A stretch of 64,000 nucleotides of DNA. It comes from Pseudorhodoferax soli. Its GTDB lineage: Bacteria; Pseudomonadota; Gammaproteobacteria; Burkholderiales; Burkholderiaceae_C. A program made the position numbers and the translations under genes. How positions within the stretch are numbered: position 1 is the first letter of the stretch; every line of letters begins with the position of its first letter. The DNA lies in assembly GCF_003337555.1 (NCBI RefSeq), contig NZ_QPJK01000016.1, forward strand, positions 62,001 to 126,000, written 5' to 3'. Shown here in pieces: positions 32,418 through 42,092 of the stretch. The notes below the pieces were generated by a model. The model had not been told where the DNA came from, searched no databases, and saw only the letters and a list, made by a program, of their open reading frames with translations.

Positions 32418-34847
32418 TCAGCCGGCCTGCACGGCGCCGAGCGCACGCAGGATGGATTCGCCCGTGGCGGGCGCCGTCAATGGCGGGTCGGTGCGGTGGC
32501 CACCGGCGGCCGACACCGCATCGCGGATCGCGAAGAACACCGAGAACGGCAGCAGCAGCGGCGGCTCGCCAACAGCCTTGCTGCGGTGGATGGAATCCTC
32601 CACGTTCGCGCGGTCGAACAGCCGCACGTTGAACACCGGCGGGCAGTCGTTGGCCGTCGGGATCTTGTAGGTGCTGGGCGCATGCGTCGTCAGCTTGCCG
32701 CTCTCCGGGTGCCAGACAAGCTCTTCGGTGGTGAGCCAGCCCATGCCCTGGATGAAGGCGCCCTCGACCTGGCCGATGTCCACGGCGGGGTTCAGCGACT
32801 TGCCGGCGTCGTGCAGGATGTCCGCGCGCAGCAGCTTCCATTCGCCCGTGAGCGTGTCGATGACGACCTCGGCCACGGCCGCGCCATAGGCGAAGTAGTA
32901 GAACGGCCGGCCGGTCATGGTCTCGCGGTCCCAGGACAGCCCCGGCGTGGCGTAGAAGCCGTCCGACCACAGCTGCACGCGGTCCAGGTAGGCCTCGCCC
33001 ACCACCACGTCGAAGCCGAGTTCGCGGCCGTTGACGAAGACCTTGTCGTTGGCAAAGCGCACCTGCTCGGGCGTGCCGCCATGGCGCGCCGCGGCGCAGG
33101 CCGCCAGCCGCTCGCGGATCTGGCGCGCTGCGTCCTGCGCGGCCTTGCCGTTCAGGTCGGCGCCGGTCGATGCGGCCGTGGCCGAGGTGTTGGCCACCTT
33201 GGTCGTGTCGGTCGCCGTGGCGCGCACGCGCTCGAAGGCCACGCCCAGTTCGTGCGCGACGACCTGGCAGACCTTGGTGTTCAGGCCCTGGCCCATTTCG
33301 GTGCCGCCATGGTTCACGAGGATGGAGCCATCGGTGTAGACATGGACCAGCGCGCCGGCCTGGTTGAAGCGCTTGACGTTGAAGCTGATGCCGAACTTGA
33401 GCGGCGTGAGCGCCAGCCCGCGCTTGAGCACCGGGCTCGTGGCGTTGAAGGCCGCCACGGCGGCGCGGCGCGCGGCGTAGTCGCTGCTGGCCTCCAGTTC
33501 GCCGACCAGGGGCTCCAGGATGTTGTCCTGCACGGTCTGCTGGTAGGGCGTGACGTTGCGCTCGCCGATGCCGTAGAAGTTGGCGCGGCGCACGGCCAGC
33601 GGATCGCGGCCGAGCCGGCGCGCGATGCTGTCCAGGATGTTCTCGATGGCGATGGCGCCCTGCGGCCCGCCGAAGCCGCGGAAGGCGGTGTTGCTCTGCG
33701 TGTTGGTGCGGCCCGAGTAGCCGTGCATGGCCACCTCGGGCAGCCAGTAGGCGTTGTCGAAGTGGCACAGCGCGCGCGTCATCACCGGCGCCGACAGGTC
33801 GGCCGAATGGCCGGCGCGCGAGACCATGCTGATCTCCGCGCCGAGGATGCGCCCCTCGTCGTCGTAGCCGATGTCGTACTCGTACCAGAAGCAATGGCGC
33901 CGGCCCGTGACCATGAAGTCGTCGTCGCGGTCCAGCCGCAGCTTGACGGGCTTGCGCAGCGCGCGCGCCGCCACCGCCGCGACACAGGCGAACAGGCCGG
34001 ACTGCGACTCCTTGCCGCCGAAGCCGCCGCCCATGCGCCGGCACTCCACGTGCACGGCATGGGCCGGCAGGTGCAGCGCATGCGCCACCAGGTGCTGCAT
34101 CTCGCTCGGGTGCTGCGTGGAGCAGTGCACGTGCACGGCGCCGCCCTCCTTCGGGATGGCGTAGCTGATCTGCCCTTCCAGGTAGAACTGCTCCTGGCCG
34201 CCCACGTCCAGGCTGTCGGTCAGGCGGTGCGGCGCGGCGGCGATGGCCGCGCGGATGCCCTCGGCATCGCGGCCGCTCGTGCTGCGTACCAGGTGCATGG
34301 GCGGCACCACGTAGTGGCCGCCGGCATGGGCGTCGCGCGGCGTCAGCACCGGCTTGGCCGGCTCGACCTGCAGCACCTTCTTGGCCAGCGCGGCGGCGCG
34401 GCGCGCGGCGTCGCGCGTGCTGGCGATCACGGCGAACACGGGCTGGCCCAGGTAGCGGATCTCGCCATCGCACAGGATGGGGTCGTCGTGCACGATGGAG
34501 CCGCAGTCGTTCGTGCCCGGGATGTCGGCCGCCACCAGCACACGCACCACACCCGGCATGGCCTGCACGGCCGCCAGGTCAATGCCCAGCAGCCGGCCGG
34601 CCGCCACGGGCGACAGGCCCAGCGCGCAGTGCAGGGTGCCGGCCAGTTCGGGGATGTCGTCGATGTAGGTGGCCGCACCCGCCACGTGCAGCGCGGCCGA
34701 TTCGTGCGCGCGGCTGATGCCCACGCGTGCGCCGGCGTCGTGGGCGCGCGCCTCGGCTTCGGCATCGACGCGCGCGGCGGTGTTGTCCTGGTAGCTGGCG
34801 AAGGCCGTGGCCGCCTCCAGCAGATGCTCGGCAATGGGTTTGTTCAT
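32418..34847 (-). CDS. xdhB: Xanthine dehydrogenase, molybdopterin-binding subunit
   Basis: The 809-aa subunit carries the molybdenum site that hydroxylates hypoxanthine or xanthine to urate. Motifs include MGGGFGGKESQSG, TAFRGFGGPQG and, near the C-terminus, SKAVGEPPLLLP with the catalytic glutamate. Length is close to Rhodobacter XdhB (777). The ATG at 34847 has an AGGAG box. It follows xdhA after 19 nt. Molybdenum cofactor sulfuration and insertion require XdhC, encoded at 37569-38438 on the same strand. Confidence 0.96.
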   Translation of the reverse strand: MNKPIAEHLLEAATAFASYQDNTAARVDAEAEARAHDAGARVGISRAHESAALHVAGAATYIDDIPELAGTLHCALGLSPVAAGRLLGIDLAAVQAMPGVVRVLVAADIPGTNDCGSIVHDDPILCDGEIRYLGQPVFAVIASTRDAARRAAALAKKVLQVEPAKPVLTPRDAHAGGHYVVPPMHLVRSTSGRDAEGIRAAIAAAPHRLTDSLDVGGQEQFYLEGQISYAIPKEGGAVHVHCSTQHPSEMQHLVAHALHLPAHAVHVECRRMGGGFGGKESQSGLFACVAAVAARALRKPVKLRLDRDDDFMVTGRRHCFWYEYDIGYDDEGRILGAEISMVSRAGHSADLSAPVMTRALCHFDNAYWLPEVAMHGYSGRTNTQSNTAFRGFGGPQGAIAIENILDSIARRLGRDPLAVRRANFYGIGERNVTPYQQTVQDNILEPLVGELEASSDYAARRAAVAAFNATSPVLKRGLALTPLKFGISFNVKRFNQAGALVHVYTDGSILVNHGGTEMGQGLNTKVCQVVAHELGVAFERVRATATDTTKVANTSATAASTGADLNGKAAQDAARQIRERLAACAAARHGGTPEQVRFANDKVFVNGRELGFDVVVGEAYLDRVQLWSDGFYATPGLSWDRETMTGRPFYYFAYGAAVAEVVIDTLTGEWKLLRADILHDAGKSLNPAVDIGQVEGAFIQGMGWLTTEELVWHPESGKLTTHAPSTYKIPTANDCPPVFNVRLFDRANVEDSIHRSKAVGEPPLLLPFSVFFAIRDAVSAAGGHRTDPPLTAPATGESILRALGAVQAG

Positions 34848-34866
34848 CGTGGACTCCTGATCGACC

Positions 34867-36447
34867 TCAAGCCGCAGCATGCGGCAGCACGCTGAACACG
34901 CTGGTGGCGCTGGCCGGCAGCGGATCGCCGGGCCGGGTTTCCAGCCACAGGCGTTGCAGCAGGTTCTGGGCGACCTGCAGGCGGAAGTCTGCGCTGGCCC
35001 GCATGTCCGACAGCGGCTTGAAGTCCAGCGCCAGCGCCGCCTGCGCGGCCCGCACCGAGGCCTGGGTCCAGGGCTTGCCGAGCAGCGCCGCCTCGGCCTG
35101 GGCCGCGCGCTTGACGGTGGCGGCCATACCGCCATAGGCCAGGCGCACGCTGGCCACGGTCTCGCCGTCCAGCGCGATGGCCATGCCGGCGCACAGGGCC
35201 GAGATATCGCAGTCGAAGCGCTTGCTGATCTTGTAGCCGCGCACCTGGCGCGCGAAGGCGGCCAGCGGCACGGCCAGGCCCTGGACGAACTCGCCGGGTT
35301 CCAGGGCGCTCTGCATGTAGTCGAGGTAGAAGTCCGTGAGCGGCATGCGCCGCACGCGGGCGCCCCGGCGCAGCTCGATCTCGGCATCCAGCGCCATCAG
35401 GATCGGCGGCGCATCGCCGATCGGCGAGCCGTTGGCCACGTTGCCGCCCATGGTGCCGGCATGGCGGATCGGCGGCGATGCGAAGCGCAGCCAGACATCG
35501 GCCAGGGTGGGCGCGCGCTGCACGAGGGCACGCCAGGCCGCCTCCAGCGACGCGCCGGCGCCGATGTAGAGCGAGTCGCCGCGCTCCTCCACGCACTGCA
35601 GTTCGGCGACGTTGCCCAGGTAGATCAGTTCACCGACATCGCGGAACTGCTTGTTGACCCACAGCCCGATGTCGGTGGAGCCGGCCAGCAGGCGCGCCTG
35701 TGGCTTCGCTTCGCGCAGCGCAGCCAGCGTGTCCAGCGTGGCGGGCGCGTGGAACGCGTCCAGCCGCTGGCCATCGGGCAGTGCCAGCGGCGCGGCGTAG
35801 GCGAGGCCCCCGTCGCGGCGCAGGCCCTGCAGCGCCTGCACCACGGCCGCGCGGTCCAGCCGCACAGCGGGCAGGTCGAACATGCGCTGGCCGGCGTCCA
35901 GGATCGGCCGGTAGCCGGTGCAGCGGCACAGGTTGCCCGACAGGTCGTCGGCCAGCTGCTGGCGCGAGGGCCGCGTTCCGGCCTGCTGGTGGGCCTCGTA
36001 GCTGGACCACAGCGACATCACGAACCCCGGCGTGCAGAAGCCGCACTGCGAGCCGTGGCACTCCACCATGGCCTGCTGCACCGGATGCAGCGCCTGTGCC
36101 TCGGCCCCGCCATGTGCCGGTGCCGCACATGCGCCGGCGCACTGCTCCTGCAGGTCTTCCACCGTGAACAACGCCTTGCCGTCCAGCGTGGGCAGGAACT
36201 GGATGCAGGCGTTGCGGCTTTCCAGCTGCAGCACGCCCTGTGCATCGAGTTCGCCGACGACCACCGTGCAGGCGCCGCAGTCGCCCTCGTTGCAGCCCTC
36301 CTTGGTGCCTGTACAGTGCGCGTCCTCGCGCAGCCAGTCCAGCACCGAGCGCGTGGTGCGCACGCCCTCGACCGCGACGACCTCGCCGCGGTGGTAGAAG
36401 CGGATCGGCTGGCTGGGGGCTTCCTGCGCGCTGTGGGGGCTGTTCAT
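34867..36447 (-). CDS. xdhA: Xanthine dehydrogenase, iron-sulfur and FAD subunit
   Basis: The 526-aa subunit passes electrons from the molybdenum site to NAD+. It contains the N-terminal ferredoxin-like [2Fe-2S] domain (CNEGDCGACTVV), the helical [2Fe-2S] domain (CHGSQCGFCTPG and GNLCRCTGYRP), the FAD-binding domain from about residue 205 (LLAGSTDIGLW, GTMGGNVANGSPIGDAPP) and the CO-dehydrogenase-like C-terminal domain. The start is uncertain between ATG codons at 36453 and 36447. It heads the operon xdhAB-lysR-permease-guaD. Confidence 0.95.
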   Translation of the reverse strand: MNSPHSAQEAPSQPIRFYHRGEVVAVEGVRTTRSVLDWLREDAHCTGTKEGCNEGDCGACTVVVGELDAQGVLQLESRNACIQFLPTLDGKALFTVEDLQEQCAGACAAPAHGGAEAQALHPVQQAMVECHGSQCGFCTPGFVMSLWSSYEAHQQAGTRPSRQQLADDLSGNLCRCTGYRPILDAGQRMFDLPAVRLDRAAVVQALQGLRRDGGLAYAAPLALPDGQRLDAFHAPATLDTLAALREAKPQARLLAGSTDIGLWVNKQFRDVGELIYLGNVAELQCVEERGDSLYIGAGASLEAAWRALVQRAPTLADVWLRFASPPIRHAGTMGGNVANGSPIGDAPPILMALDAEIELRRGARVRRMPLTDFYLDYMQSALEPGEFVQGLAVPLAAFARQVRGYKISKRFDCDISALCAGMAIALDGETVASVRLAYGGMAATVKRAAQAEAALLGKPWTQASVRAAQAALALDFKPLSDMRASADFRLQVAQNLLQRLWLETRPGDPLPASATSVFSVLPHAAA

Positions 36448-36513
36448 GTGCATGCTCGTGGAATGGTTTCGGCGGCGATCCTCGCTGGTGTCGCCCGGTA
36501 GTGGATGGTCACG

Positions 36514-36574
36514 GTTCATACGGCTTGTGGCATACCAACATCACCATAGTGCATATGCGGAGCGCGTTATGAAC
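36514..36574. promoter_or_regulatory. Divergent control region of xdhA with spaced inverted repeat
   Basis: In the 207-nt gap between xdhA and the methyltransferase gene, GTTCATA (36514-36520) and TATGAAC (36568-36574) form an inverted repeat 47 nt apart, with the palindrome GCATATGC (36551-36558) between them. This is the likely place for LysR binding. The half-sites are short, so chance is possible. Confidence 0.3.
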
Positions 36575-36654
36575 GCCCCGGGTAAACCCGCAAGCGTCCG
36601 CAGCAACACTTGTGCCACCGCCGGAACCGGCGCGGCGCCCATCTCTTGACGACC

Positions 36655-37590
36655 ATGCAAGCACTTCTCGAGGCCATCGCAGCGATGGCACCCTGCACCG
36701 ATGTCCAACGCGTCTTCCACGGCCGCGGCGCGCGCCAGCCCGGCTGCGAGCACCTGGTGCTGGACGCCTATCCGCCCGTGTGGCTGCTGACCAGCTTCGC
36801 CCCCTTGCCGGAGCCCGACGTGGTCGCCATCGGCGATGCGCTGGCCCAGCGCTGGCACGCCATCGCGCCCGGGCAGCCGCTCAACTGGGTGCTGCAGACG
36901 CGGCCCTCCAGCGGCCCGGCCGAAACCCGGCTCATGGCCGGCAGCGTGCCCGATCCCCACGTGGTGACAGAGCACGGCGCGCGTTACCTCGTGCACCTGC
37001 TGCGCGGGCAGAACCACGGCCTGTTCCCCGACATGGCGGCGGGCCGCGCCTGGGTGCACCGCACCGTGGCTGCGCACGCCGCGCCGCAGCGCATGCGCGT
37101 GCTGAACCTGTTCGCCTACACCTGCGCGTTCTCGGTCGTGGCGCGGCTGGCCGGCGCCGGCCAGGTGCTCAACATGGACATGAGCCGCGCCGCGCTGGCC
37201 ATCGGCCAGCAGAACCACCAGCTCAACGGCGTGGCCGCCGGTGCCAGCTTCGCCGCGCACGACGTGTTCAGCAGCTGGGGCAAGATCAACCGCGGCGGCG
37301 CCTACGACCTCATCGTGGTCGACCCGCCCAGCTACCAGAAAGGCAGCTTCGTCGCGACGAAGGACTATGCGCGCGTGATGCGCCGGCTGCCCGACCTGCT
37401 GATGCCGGGCGGCCACGCGCTGCTGTGCCTGAACGCACCGGAACTGGGCGTGGACTTCCTGACGGGCCACATGGCCGAGCAGGCGCCGGAGCTGCAGTTC
37501 GTGGAGCGCGTCGCCAACCCGCCTGCCTTCGCCGATGCCGACGAAGAGCGCAGCCTCAAGGTGCTGGCCTACCGCGCGCCGGCCGCCTGA
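36655..37590 (+). CDS. Class I SAM-dependent methyltransferase (RlmI/RlmK-like)
   Basis: The 311-aa product has a Rossmann methyltransferase domain: motif I VLNLFAYTCAFSVVARLAGA, the acidic MDMSRAAL after strand 2, and motif IV IVVDPPSYQKGSF. The DPPSY motif and preceding GLFPDM segment resemble 23S rRNA cytosine or guanine methyltransferases of the RlmI/YwbD class, but the N-terminal PUA domain is absent. RNA methylation is therefore likely but the target is unknown. It is inserted against the strand of the purine genes and overlaps xdhC tail-to-tail by 22 nt. Confidence 0.85.
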   Translation: MQALLEAIAAMAPCTDVQRVFHGRGARQPGCEHLVLDAYPPVWLLTSFAPLPEPDVVAIGDALAQRWHAIAPGQPLNWVLQTRPSSGPAETRLMAGSVPDPHVVTEHGARYLVHLLRGQNHGLFPDMAAGRAWVHRTVAAHAAPQRMRVLNLFAYTCAFSVVARLAGAGQVLNMDMSRAALAIGQQNHQLNGVAAGASFAAHDVFSSWGKINRGGAYDLIVVDPPSYQKGSFVATKDYARVMRRLPDLLMPGGHALLCLNAPELGVDFLTGHMAEQAPELQFVERVANPPAFADADEERSLKVLAYRAPAA

Positions 37591-38438
37591 AGCGCTGCCG
37601 CGGCCGGCAGGGCTTGGGGCGGGGCCACCTGCAGCAGCTGCGCCGCCACGGCCACCGCGATCACCTCGGGCTCCTTGCCCGTGATGCCGGGCACGCCGAT
37701 CGGGCAGGTGATGCGCGCCAGCTCCTCGGCCGTGAAGCCGCGCGCCTCGAGCCGGTGCCGGAACGTGGCCCACTTGGTCTTGCTGCCGATCAGGCCCACG
37801 AACGGCAGGTCGCCACGCGTGCGCAGGCGCTGCAGGCAGGCGATCACGATGTCCAGATCCTCGGCGTGGCTGAAGCTCATGATCAGCACGCGCGAGCCCG
37901 CAGGCAGCGCGGCGACGGCGTCCTGCACGGGTTCGCTGTGCTCGGTCTCCACCTGTGCCGGCAAGGCAGGCGGGAAGACGCCATCGCGGCTGTCGATCCA
38001 GCGCACGGCATACGGCAGCCCCGCGAGCAGGCGCACGATCGCGCCGCCCACATGCCCGCCACCGAACAGCGCCACCGGTGCCAGCCGGTCGGCCAGGGCA
38101 CCGCGCAGCGACGCCGCATCGGCCGCGCCGATGCGCCGGTACCGCAGGAACACCACGCCGCCGCAGCACTGGCCCAGCGTGGGCCCGAGCGGATAGCGCA
38201 CCACGGCGTTCTGCGCCACCGAGCCGCCCTGCCCCTGCAGCAGCGCGCGCGCGGCGGCGATGGCCTGGTACTCCAGCTGGCCGCCGCCGATGGTGCCGGT
38301 CAGCGCACCGCGCCAGACCGCCATCCAGGTGCCGGCCTCGCGCGGGGCCGAGCCCTGCGTGGCCTCGACCTGCACGAGCACGCCGTCCTCGCGTGCAAGG
38401 CGGTCCAGGCAGTCGTCGAGCGGGGGGGGCGTCATCAT
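37569..38438 (-). CDS. xdhC: Xanthine dehydrogenase accessory protein XdhC
   Basis: The 289-aa product binds molybdenum cofactor and delivers it, sulfurated, to XdhB. It has the N-terminal XdhC/CoxI motif (TGTIGGGQLEYQAI, LGQCCGGVVFL with adjacent cysteines) and a C-terminal Rossmann domain (VALFGGGHVGGAIVRLL, FVGLIGSKTKWATFR, CPIGVPGITGKEPEVIAV). ATG codons at 38438 and 38435 are both possible. Usually it sits right behind xdhB; here a methyltransferase on the opposite strand lies between it and xdhA. Confidence 0.94.
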   Translation of the reverse strand: MMTPPPLDDCLDRLAREDGVLVQVEATQGSAPREAGTWMAVWRGALTGTIGGGQLEYQAIAAARALLQGQGGSVAQNAVVRYPLGPTLGQCCGGVVFLRYRRIGAADAASLRGALADRLAPVALFGGGHVGGAIVRLLAGLPYAVRWIDSRDGVFPPALPAQVETEHSEPVQDAVAALPAGSRVLIMSFSHAEDLDIVIACLQRLRTRGDLPFVGLIGSKTKWATFRHRLEARGFTAEELARITCPIGVPGITGKEPEVIAVAVAAQLLQVAPPQALPAAAALQAAGAR

Positions 38439-38620
38439 GCGGGCATTCTGCGCCGGCGCCGACGCAGCCACATCATCCAACTCGTATAGAGGCAACTGGT
38501 AATTCCCTATAACGCCACGCTCGGAAGCACCGTGCGCATGGGGTAGGCTAGCGCCCCGCGTAGCGGCAGGGCCCCCGGCCCGCCGCCACCCGGCCAGCGT
38601 TACACACCGAGGAGTTCCCA

Positions 38621-40918
38621 GTGAGCAAAGAACTGTCCCCTGCCGAGCAGGCCCTGCGCGACGCCGCGCGTGACTACCACCGTTTCCCGAGCAAGGGCAA
38701 GATCTCCGTCACGCCCACCAAGCCGCTGCTGAACCAGCGCGACCTGTCGCTGGCCTACTCGCCCGGCGTGGCCTACCCCTGCCTGGACATCGAGGCCGAC
38801 CCCAGCCTGGCGGCCGAGTACACCTCGCGCGGCAACCTGGTCGGCGTGATCACCAACGGCACGGCCGTGCTGGGCCTGGGCAACATCGGCCCGCTGGCCT
38901 CCAAGCCAGTGATGGAAGGCAAGGGTTGCCTGTTCAAGAAGTTCGCCGGCGTCGACGTGTTCGACATCGAACTGGCCGAGAACGACCCCGACAAGCTGGT
39001 GGAGATCATTGCCGCCATGGAACCCACGCTGGGCGGCGTGAACCTGGAAGACATCAAGGCACCTGAGTGCTTCTACATCGAGCAGAAGCTGCGCGAGCGC
39101 ATGAACATCCCGGTGTTCCATGACGACCAGCACGGCACGGCGATCATCTCGTCGGCCGCCCTGCTCAACGGCCTGGAGCTGGTCGGCAAAAAGATCGAGG
39201 ACGTGAAGGTGGCCGTCTCCGGCGCCGGCGCCGCCGCCATCGCCTGCCTGGACGTGATGGTCGGCCTGGGCGTGCAGCGCAAGAACATCTACGCCGTCGA
39301 CTCCAAGGGCGTGATTTACCACGGCCGCCCGGGCGGCTTCGACGTCTCCAAGGAAAAGTACGCACAAGACACCTTGGCCCGCACGCTGGCCGACGCGGTC
39401 GACGGCGCCGACGTGTTCCTGGGCTGCTCGGCCGCCGGCGTGCTCACGCAGGACATGGTCAAGACGATGGCCGACAAGCCCATCATCCTGGCGCTGGCCA
39501 ACCCGGAACCCGAGATCCGGCCCGAACTGGCCAAGGCCGTGCGGCCCGACGTGATCATCGCCACCGGCCGTTCGGACTACCCGAACCAGGTCAACAACGT
39601 GCTGTGCTTCCCGTACATCTTCCGCGGCGCGCTGGATTGCGGCGCGACCAAGATCACCGAGGAGATGAAGCTGGCCTGCGTGCGCGAGATCGCCGAACTG
39701 GCCAAGGCCGACATCAGCGAGGAAGTGGCCACGGCCTACGCCGGCAAGGAGCTGTCGTTCGGGCCGGACTACATCATCCCCACGCCGTTCGACTCGCGCC
39801 TGATCCTGCGCATCGCACCGGCCGTGGCCAAGGCCGCCGCCGCCTCCGGCGTGGCCACGCGCCCCATCGAAGACCTGGACGCCTACGCCCAGCACCTGCA
39901 GCGCTTCGTGTACCACACCGGCATGTTCATGCGCCCGGTGTTCACGGCCGCCAAGCTGGCCACGAAGAAGCGCGTGGCCTATGCCGAGGGCGAGGACGAC
40001 CGCGCGCTGCGCGCCGCCCAGTTGGCCGTGGACGAAGGCCTGGCCAAACCCATCCTGATCGGCCGCCCGGACATCATCGCCGCGCGCGTGAAGAAGGCCG
40101 GCCTGCACCTGCGTCCCGGCATCGACGCCGAGGTGGTCGACCCCGAGAACGACCCGCGCTTCCGCCAGTACTGGGAGGCCTACCACCAGCTGATGGGCCG
40201 GCGCGGCATCACGCCCGAGGCCGCCAAGGCCATGGTGCGCCGCTCGAACACCACCATCGCCGCGCTGATGGTTCACCTGGGCGATGCCGACGCCATGCTG
40301 TGCGGCCTGGTCGGCCGCTTCGACAGCCACCTGAAGATCCTCGACCAGCTGCTGGGCACGCAGAAGGGCGGCCCGGGCTTTGCCACCGTCAACGCGCTCA
40401 CGCTGGACAAGTACACGCTGTTCGTGGCCGACACCAGCGTGCACGACGACCCCACGGCCGAGCAGCTGGCGCAGATCGCGCTGATGGCCGCCGAAGAGGT
40501 GCGCCGCTTCGGCCTGCCGCCCAAGGTGGCCTTCCTGTCGCATTCGAACTTCGGCACCTCCGAGCGCGCCTCGGCACGCAAGATGCGCGAGGCACGCGAG
40601 CTGTTCGCCAAGCTGGCACCCGACATCGAATCCGAAGGCGAGATGCACGGCGACTCGGCGCTGTCCGAGGACGTGCGCCGCAGCACGCTGCCCGGCAGCA
40701 CGATGACCGGCGAGGCCAACCTCTTGATCTGCCCCAACCTGGACGCAGCCAACATCCTGTTCAACGTGCTCAAGATGACCGGCGCGAATGGCGTGACGGT
40801 GGGCCCCATCCTGCTGGGCGCCGCCAAGCCGGCCCATGTGCTGACGCCGTCCGCCACGGTGCGCCGCGTGGTCAACATGACCGCCCTGGCCGTGGCCGAC
40901 GCCAACATCGCCAAGTAA
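38621..40918 (+). CDS. maeB: NADP-dependent malic enzyme with phosphotransacetylase-like C-terminus
   Basis: The 765-aa product decarboxylates malate to pyruvate. The malic enzyme half shows [40 protein letters not shown] and the NAD(P) site [13 protein letters not shown]. From about residue 430 a phosphotransacetylase-like domain follows, which is regulatory in MaeB and not expected to be catalytic. The start is GTG at 38621 with GAGGAG eight bases upstream. The gene ends in a strong intrinsic terminator and stands alone as a unit. Confidence 0.95.
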   Translation: MSKELSPAEQALRDAARDYHRFPSKGKISVTPTKPLLNQRDLSLAYSPGVAYPCLDIEADPSLAAEYTSRGNLVGVITNGTAVLGLGNIGPLASKPVMEGKGCLFKKFAGVDVFDIELAENDPDKLVEIIAAMEPTLGGVNLEDIKAPECFYIEQKLRERMNIPVFHDDQHGTAIISSAALLNGLELVGKKIEDVKVAVSGAGAAAIACLDVMVGLGVQRKNIYAVDSKGVIYHGRPGGFDVSKEKYAQDTLARTLADAVDGADVFLGCSAAGVLTQDMVKTMADKPIILALANPEPEIRPELAKAVRPDVIIATGRSDYPNQVNNVLCFPYIFRGALDCGATKITEEMKLACVREIAELAKADISEEVATAYAGKELSFGPDYIIPTPFDSRLILRIAPAVAKAAAASGVATRPIEDLDAYAQHLQRFVYHTGMFMRPVFTAAKLATKKRVAYAEGEDDRALRAAQLAVDEGLAKPILIGRPDIIAARVKKAGLHLRPGIDAEVVDPENDPRFRQYWEAYHQLMGRRGITPEAAKAMVRRSNTTIAALMVHLGDADAMLCGLVGRFDSHLKILDQLLGTQKGGPGFATVNALTLDKYTLFVADTSVHDDPTAEQLAQIALMAAEEVRRFGLPPKVAFLSHSNFGTSERASARKMREARELFAKLAPDIESEGEMHGDSALSEDVRRSTLPGSTMTGEANLLICPNLDAANILFNVLKMTGANGVTVGPILLGAAKPAHVLTPSATVRRVVNMTALAVADANIAK

Positions 40919-40938
40919 CGCACCACTGCGGCACACCA

Positions 40939-40979
40939 CGCCCCACCATGGGACCCCATGGTGGGGCGTTTTCTTTTGT
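40939..40979 (+). terminator. Intrinsic terminator after maeB
   Basis: CGCCCCACCATGG pairs with CCATGGTGGGGCG (arms about 40939-40951 and 40956-40968) to form a 13-bp GC-rich stem with a very short loop, followed by TTTTCTTTT. It separates maeB from the ABC transporter operon. Confidence 0.88.
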
Positions 40980-41054
40980 GTCGTCGGGGCTGGCACCAAT
41001 GGCGTGCAGGCACCCTACTTGCTTAAATCGCGGACTTTCGACTTCGAGACACCG

Positions 41055-42092
41055 ATGAACAAGCGCCACCTGCTCCAGAGCTTCCTCGCCGCCTCCGCAC
41101 TCGCCTTGGGCTTGCCGGCCGCCCAGGCCCAGACCACACCGATCAAGTTCCAGCTCGACTGGCGTTTCGAGGGCCCCGCTGCGTTGTTCCTGCAACCGGC
41201 CGCCAAGGGCTATTTCAAGGCCGCCGGCCTGGACGTGGCCATCGATGCAGGCAACGGCTCTGGCGGCACCGTCACGCGCGTGGCCTCGGGCGCCTACGAC
41301 ATGGGCTTCGCCGACCTGGCCGCACTCATGGAGTTCCACGCCAACAACCCCGACGCGCCGAACAAGCCGGTCGCGGTGATGATGGTCTACAACGACACAC
41401 CGGCCTCGGTCATGGCGCTCAAGAAGAGCGGCATCAAGACCCCGGCCGACCTGACCGGCAAGAAGCTCGGTGCCCCGGTGTTCGACGCCGGCCGCCGCGC
41501 CTTCCCGATCTTCGCCAAGGCCAACAACGTGGGCAACGTGCAGTGGACCGCGATGGACCCGCCGCTGCGCGAGACCATGCTGGTGCGCGGCGACATCGAC
41601 GCCATCACGGGCTTCACCTTCACCTCCCTGCTGAACCTGGAGGCGCGCGGCGCCAAGGTCGAGGACGTGGTGGTGCTGCCCTACCCGCAGTACGGCGTGA
41701 AGCTGTACGGCAACGTCGTCATCGCATCGCCGAAGATGGTCAAGGAGAACCCGGCCGCCATCAAGGCCTTCCTCGTGGCCTTCGCCAAGGGCGCCAAGGA
41801 GGTCATGGCCAACCCGCCCGCCGCCATCGAGTACGTGAAGGCGCGCGACGGCATCGTCAACACGGCGCTGGAAACGCGCCGCCTGCAGCTGGCCATCGAC
41901 ACCGTCGTCGCCAGCCCCAACGCGCGCGCCGAGGGCTTTGGCCAGGTCAACCCGGGCCGGCTGTCGCTGATGGCCTCGCAGGTGTCGGACGCCTTCGGCA
42001 CCAAGACCCGCGTGAACCCCGAAGCGGTGTGGAACGGCAGCTTCCTGCCCAGCGCCGCCGAGCTCAACGTCCTGCCCCCGGCCAAGAAGTGA
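41055..42092 (+). CDS. NMT1/THI5-like ABC transporter substrate-binding protein
   Basis: The 345-aa product has a signal peptide (residues 1-23, ending AQA) and the NMT1/THI5-like fold (FQLDWRFEGPAALFLQPAAKGYFKAAGLDV, then ASGAYDMGFADLAALMEF). The family binds thiamine pyrimidine precursors and other small heterocycles. The ATG at 41055 gives the signal peptide. ATPase, permease and a deaminase gene follow in one operon, so the ligand is plausibly a nucleobase or related heterocycle. Confidence 0.9.
   Translation: MNKRHLLQSFLAASALALGLPAAQAQTTPIKFQLDWRFEGPAALFLQPAAKGYFKAAGLDVAIDAGNGSGGTVTRVASGAYDMGFADLAALMEFHANNPDAPNKPVAVMMVYNDTPASVMALKKSGIKTPADLTGKKLGAPVFDAGRRAFPIFAKANNVGNVQWTAMDPPLRETMLVRGDIDAITGFTFTSLLNLEARGAKVEDVVVLPYPQYGVKLYGNVVIASPKMVKENPAAIKAFLVAFAKGAKEVMANPPAAIEYVKARDGIVNTALETRRLQLAIDTVVASPNARAEGFGQVNPGRLSLMASQVSDAFGTKTRVNPEAVWNGSFLPSAAELNVLPPAKK

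Noticed and set aside
38600-40999. A 799-codon open frame antisense to maeB
   Set aside because: maeB on the plus strand has complete malic enzyme and phosphotransacetylase domains. The antisense frame is His/Val/Gln-rich without domains, as usual for GC-rich DNA.
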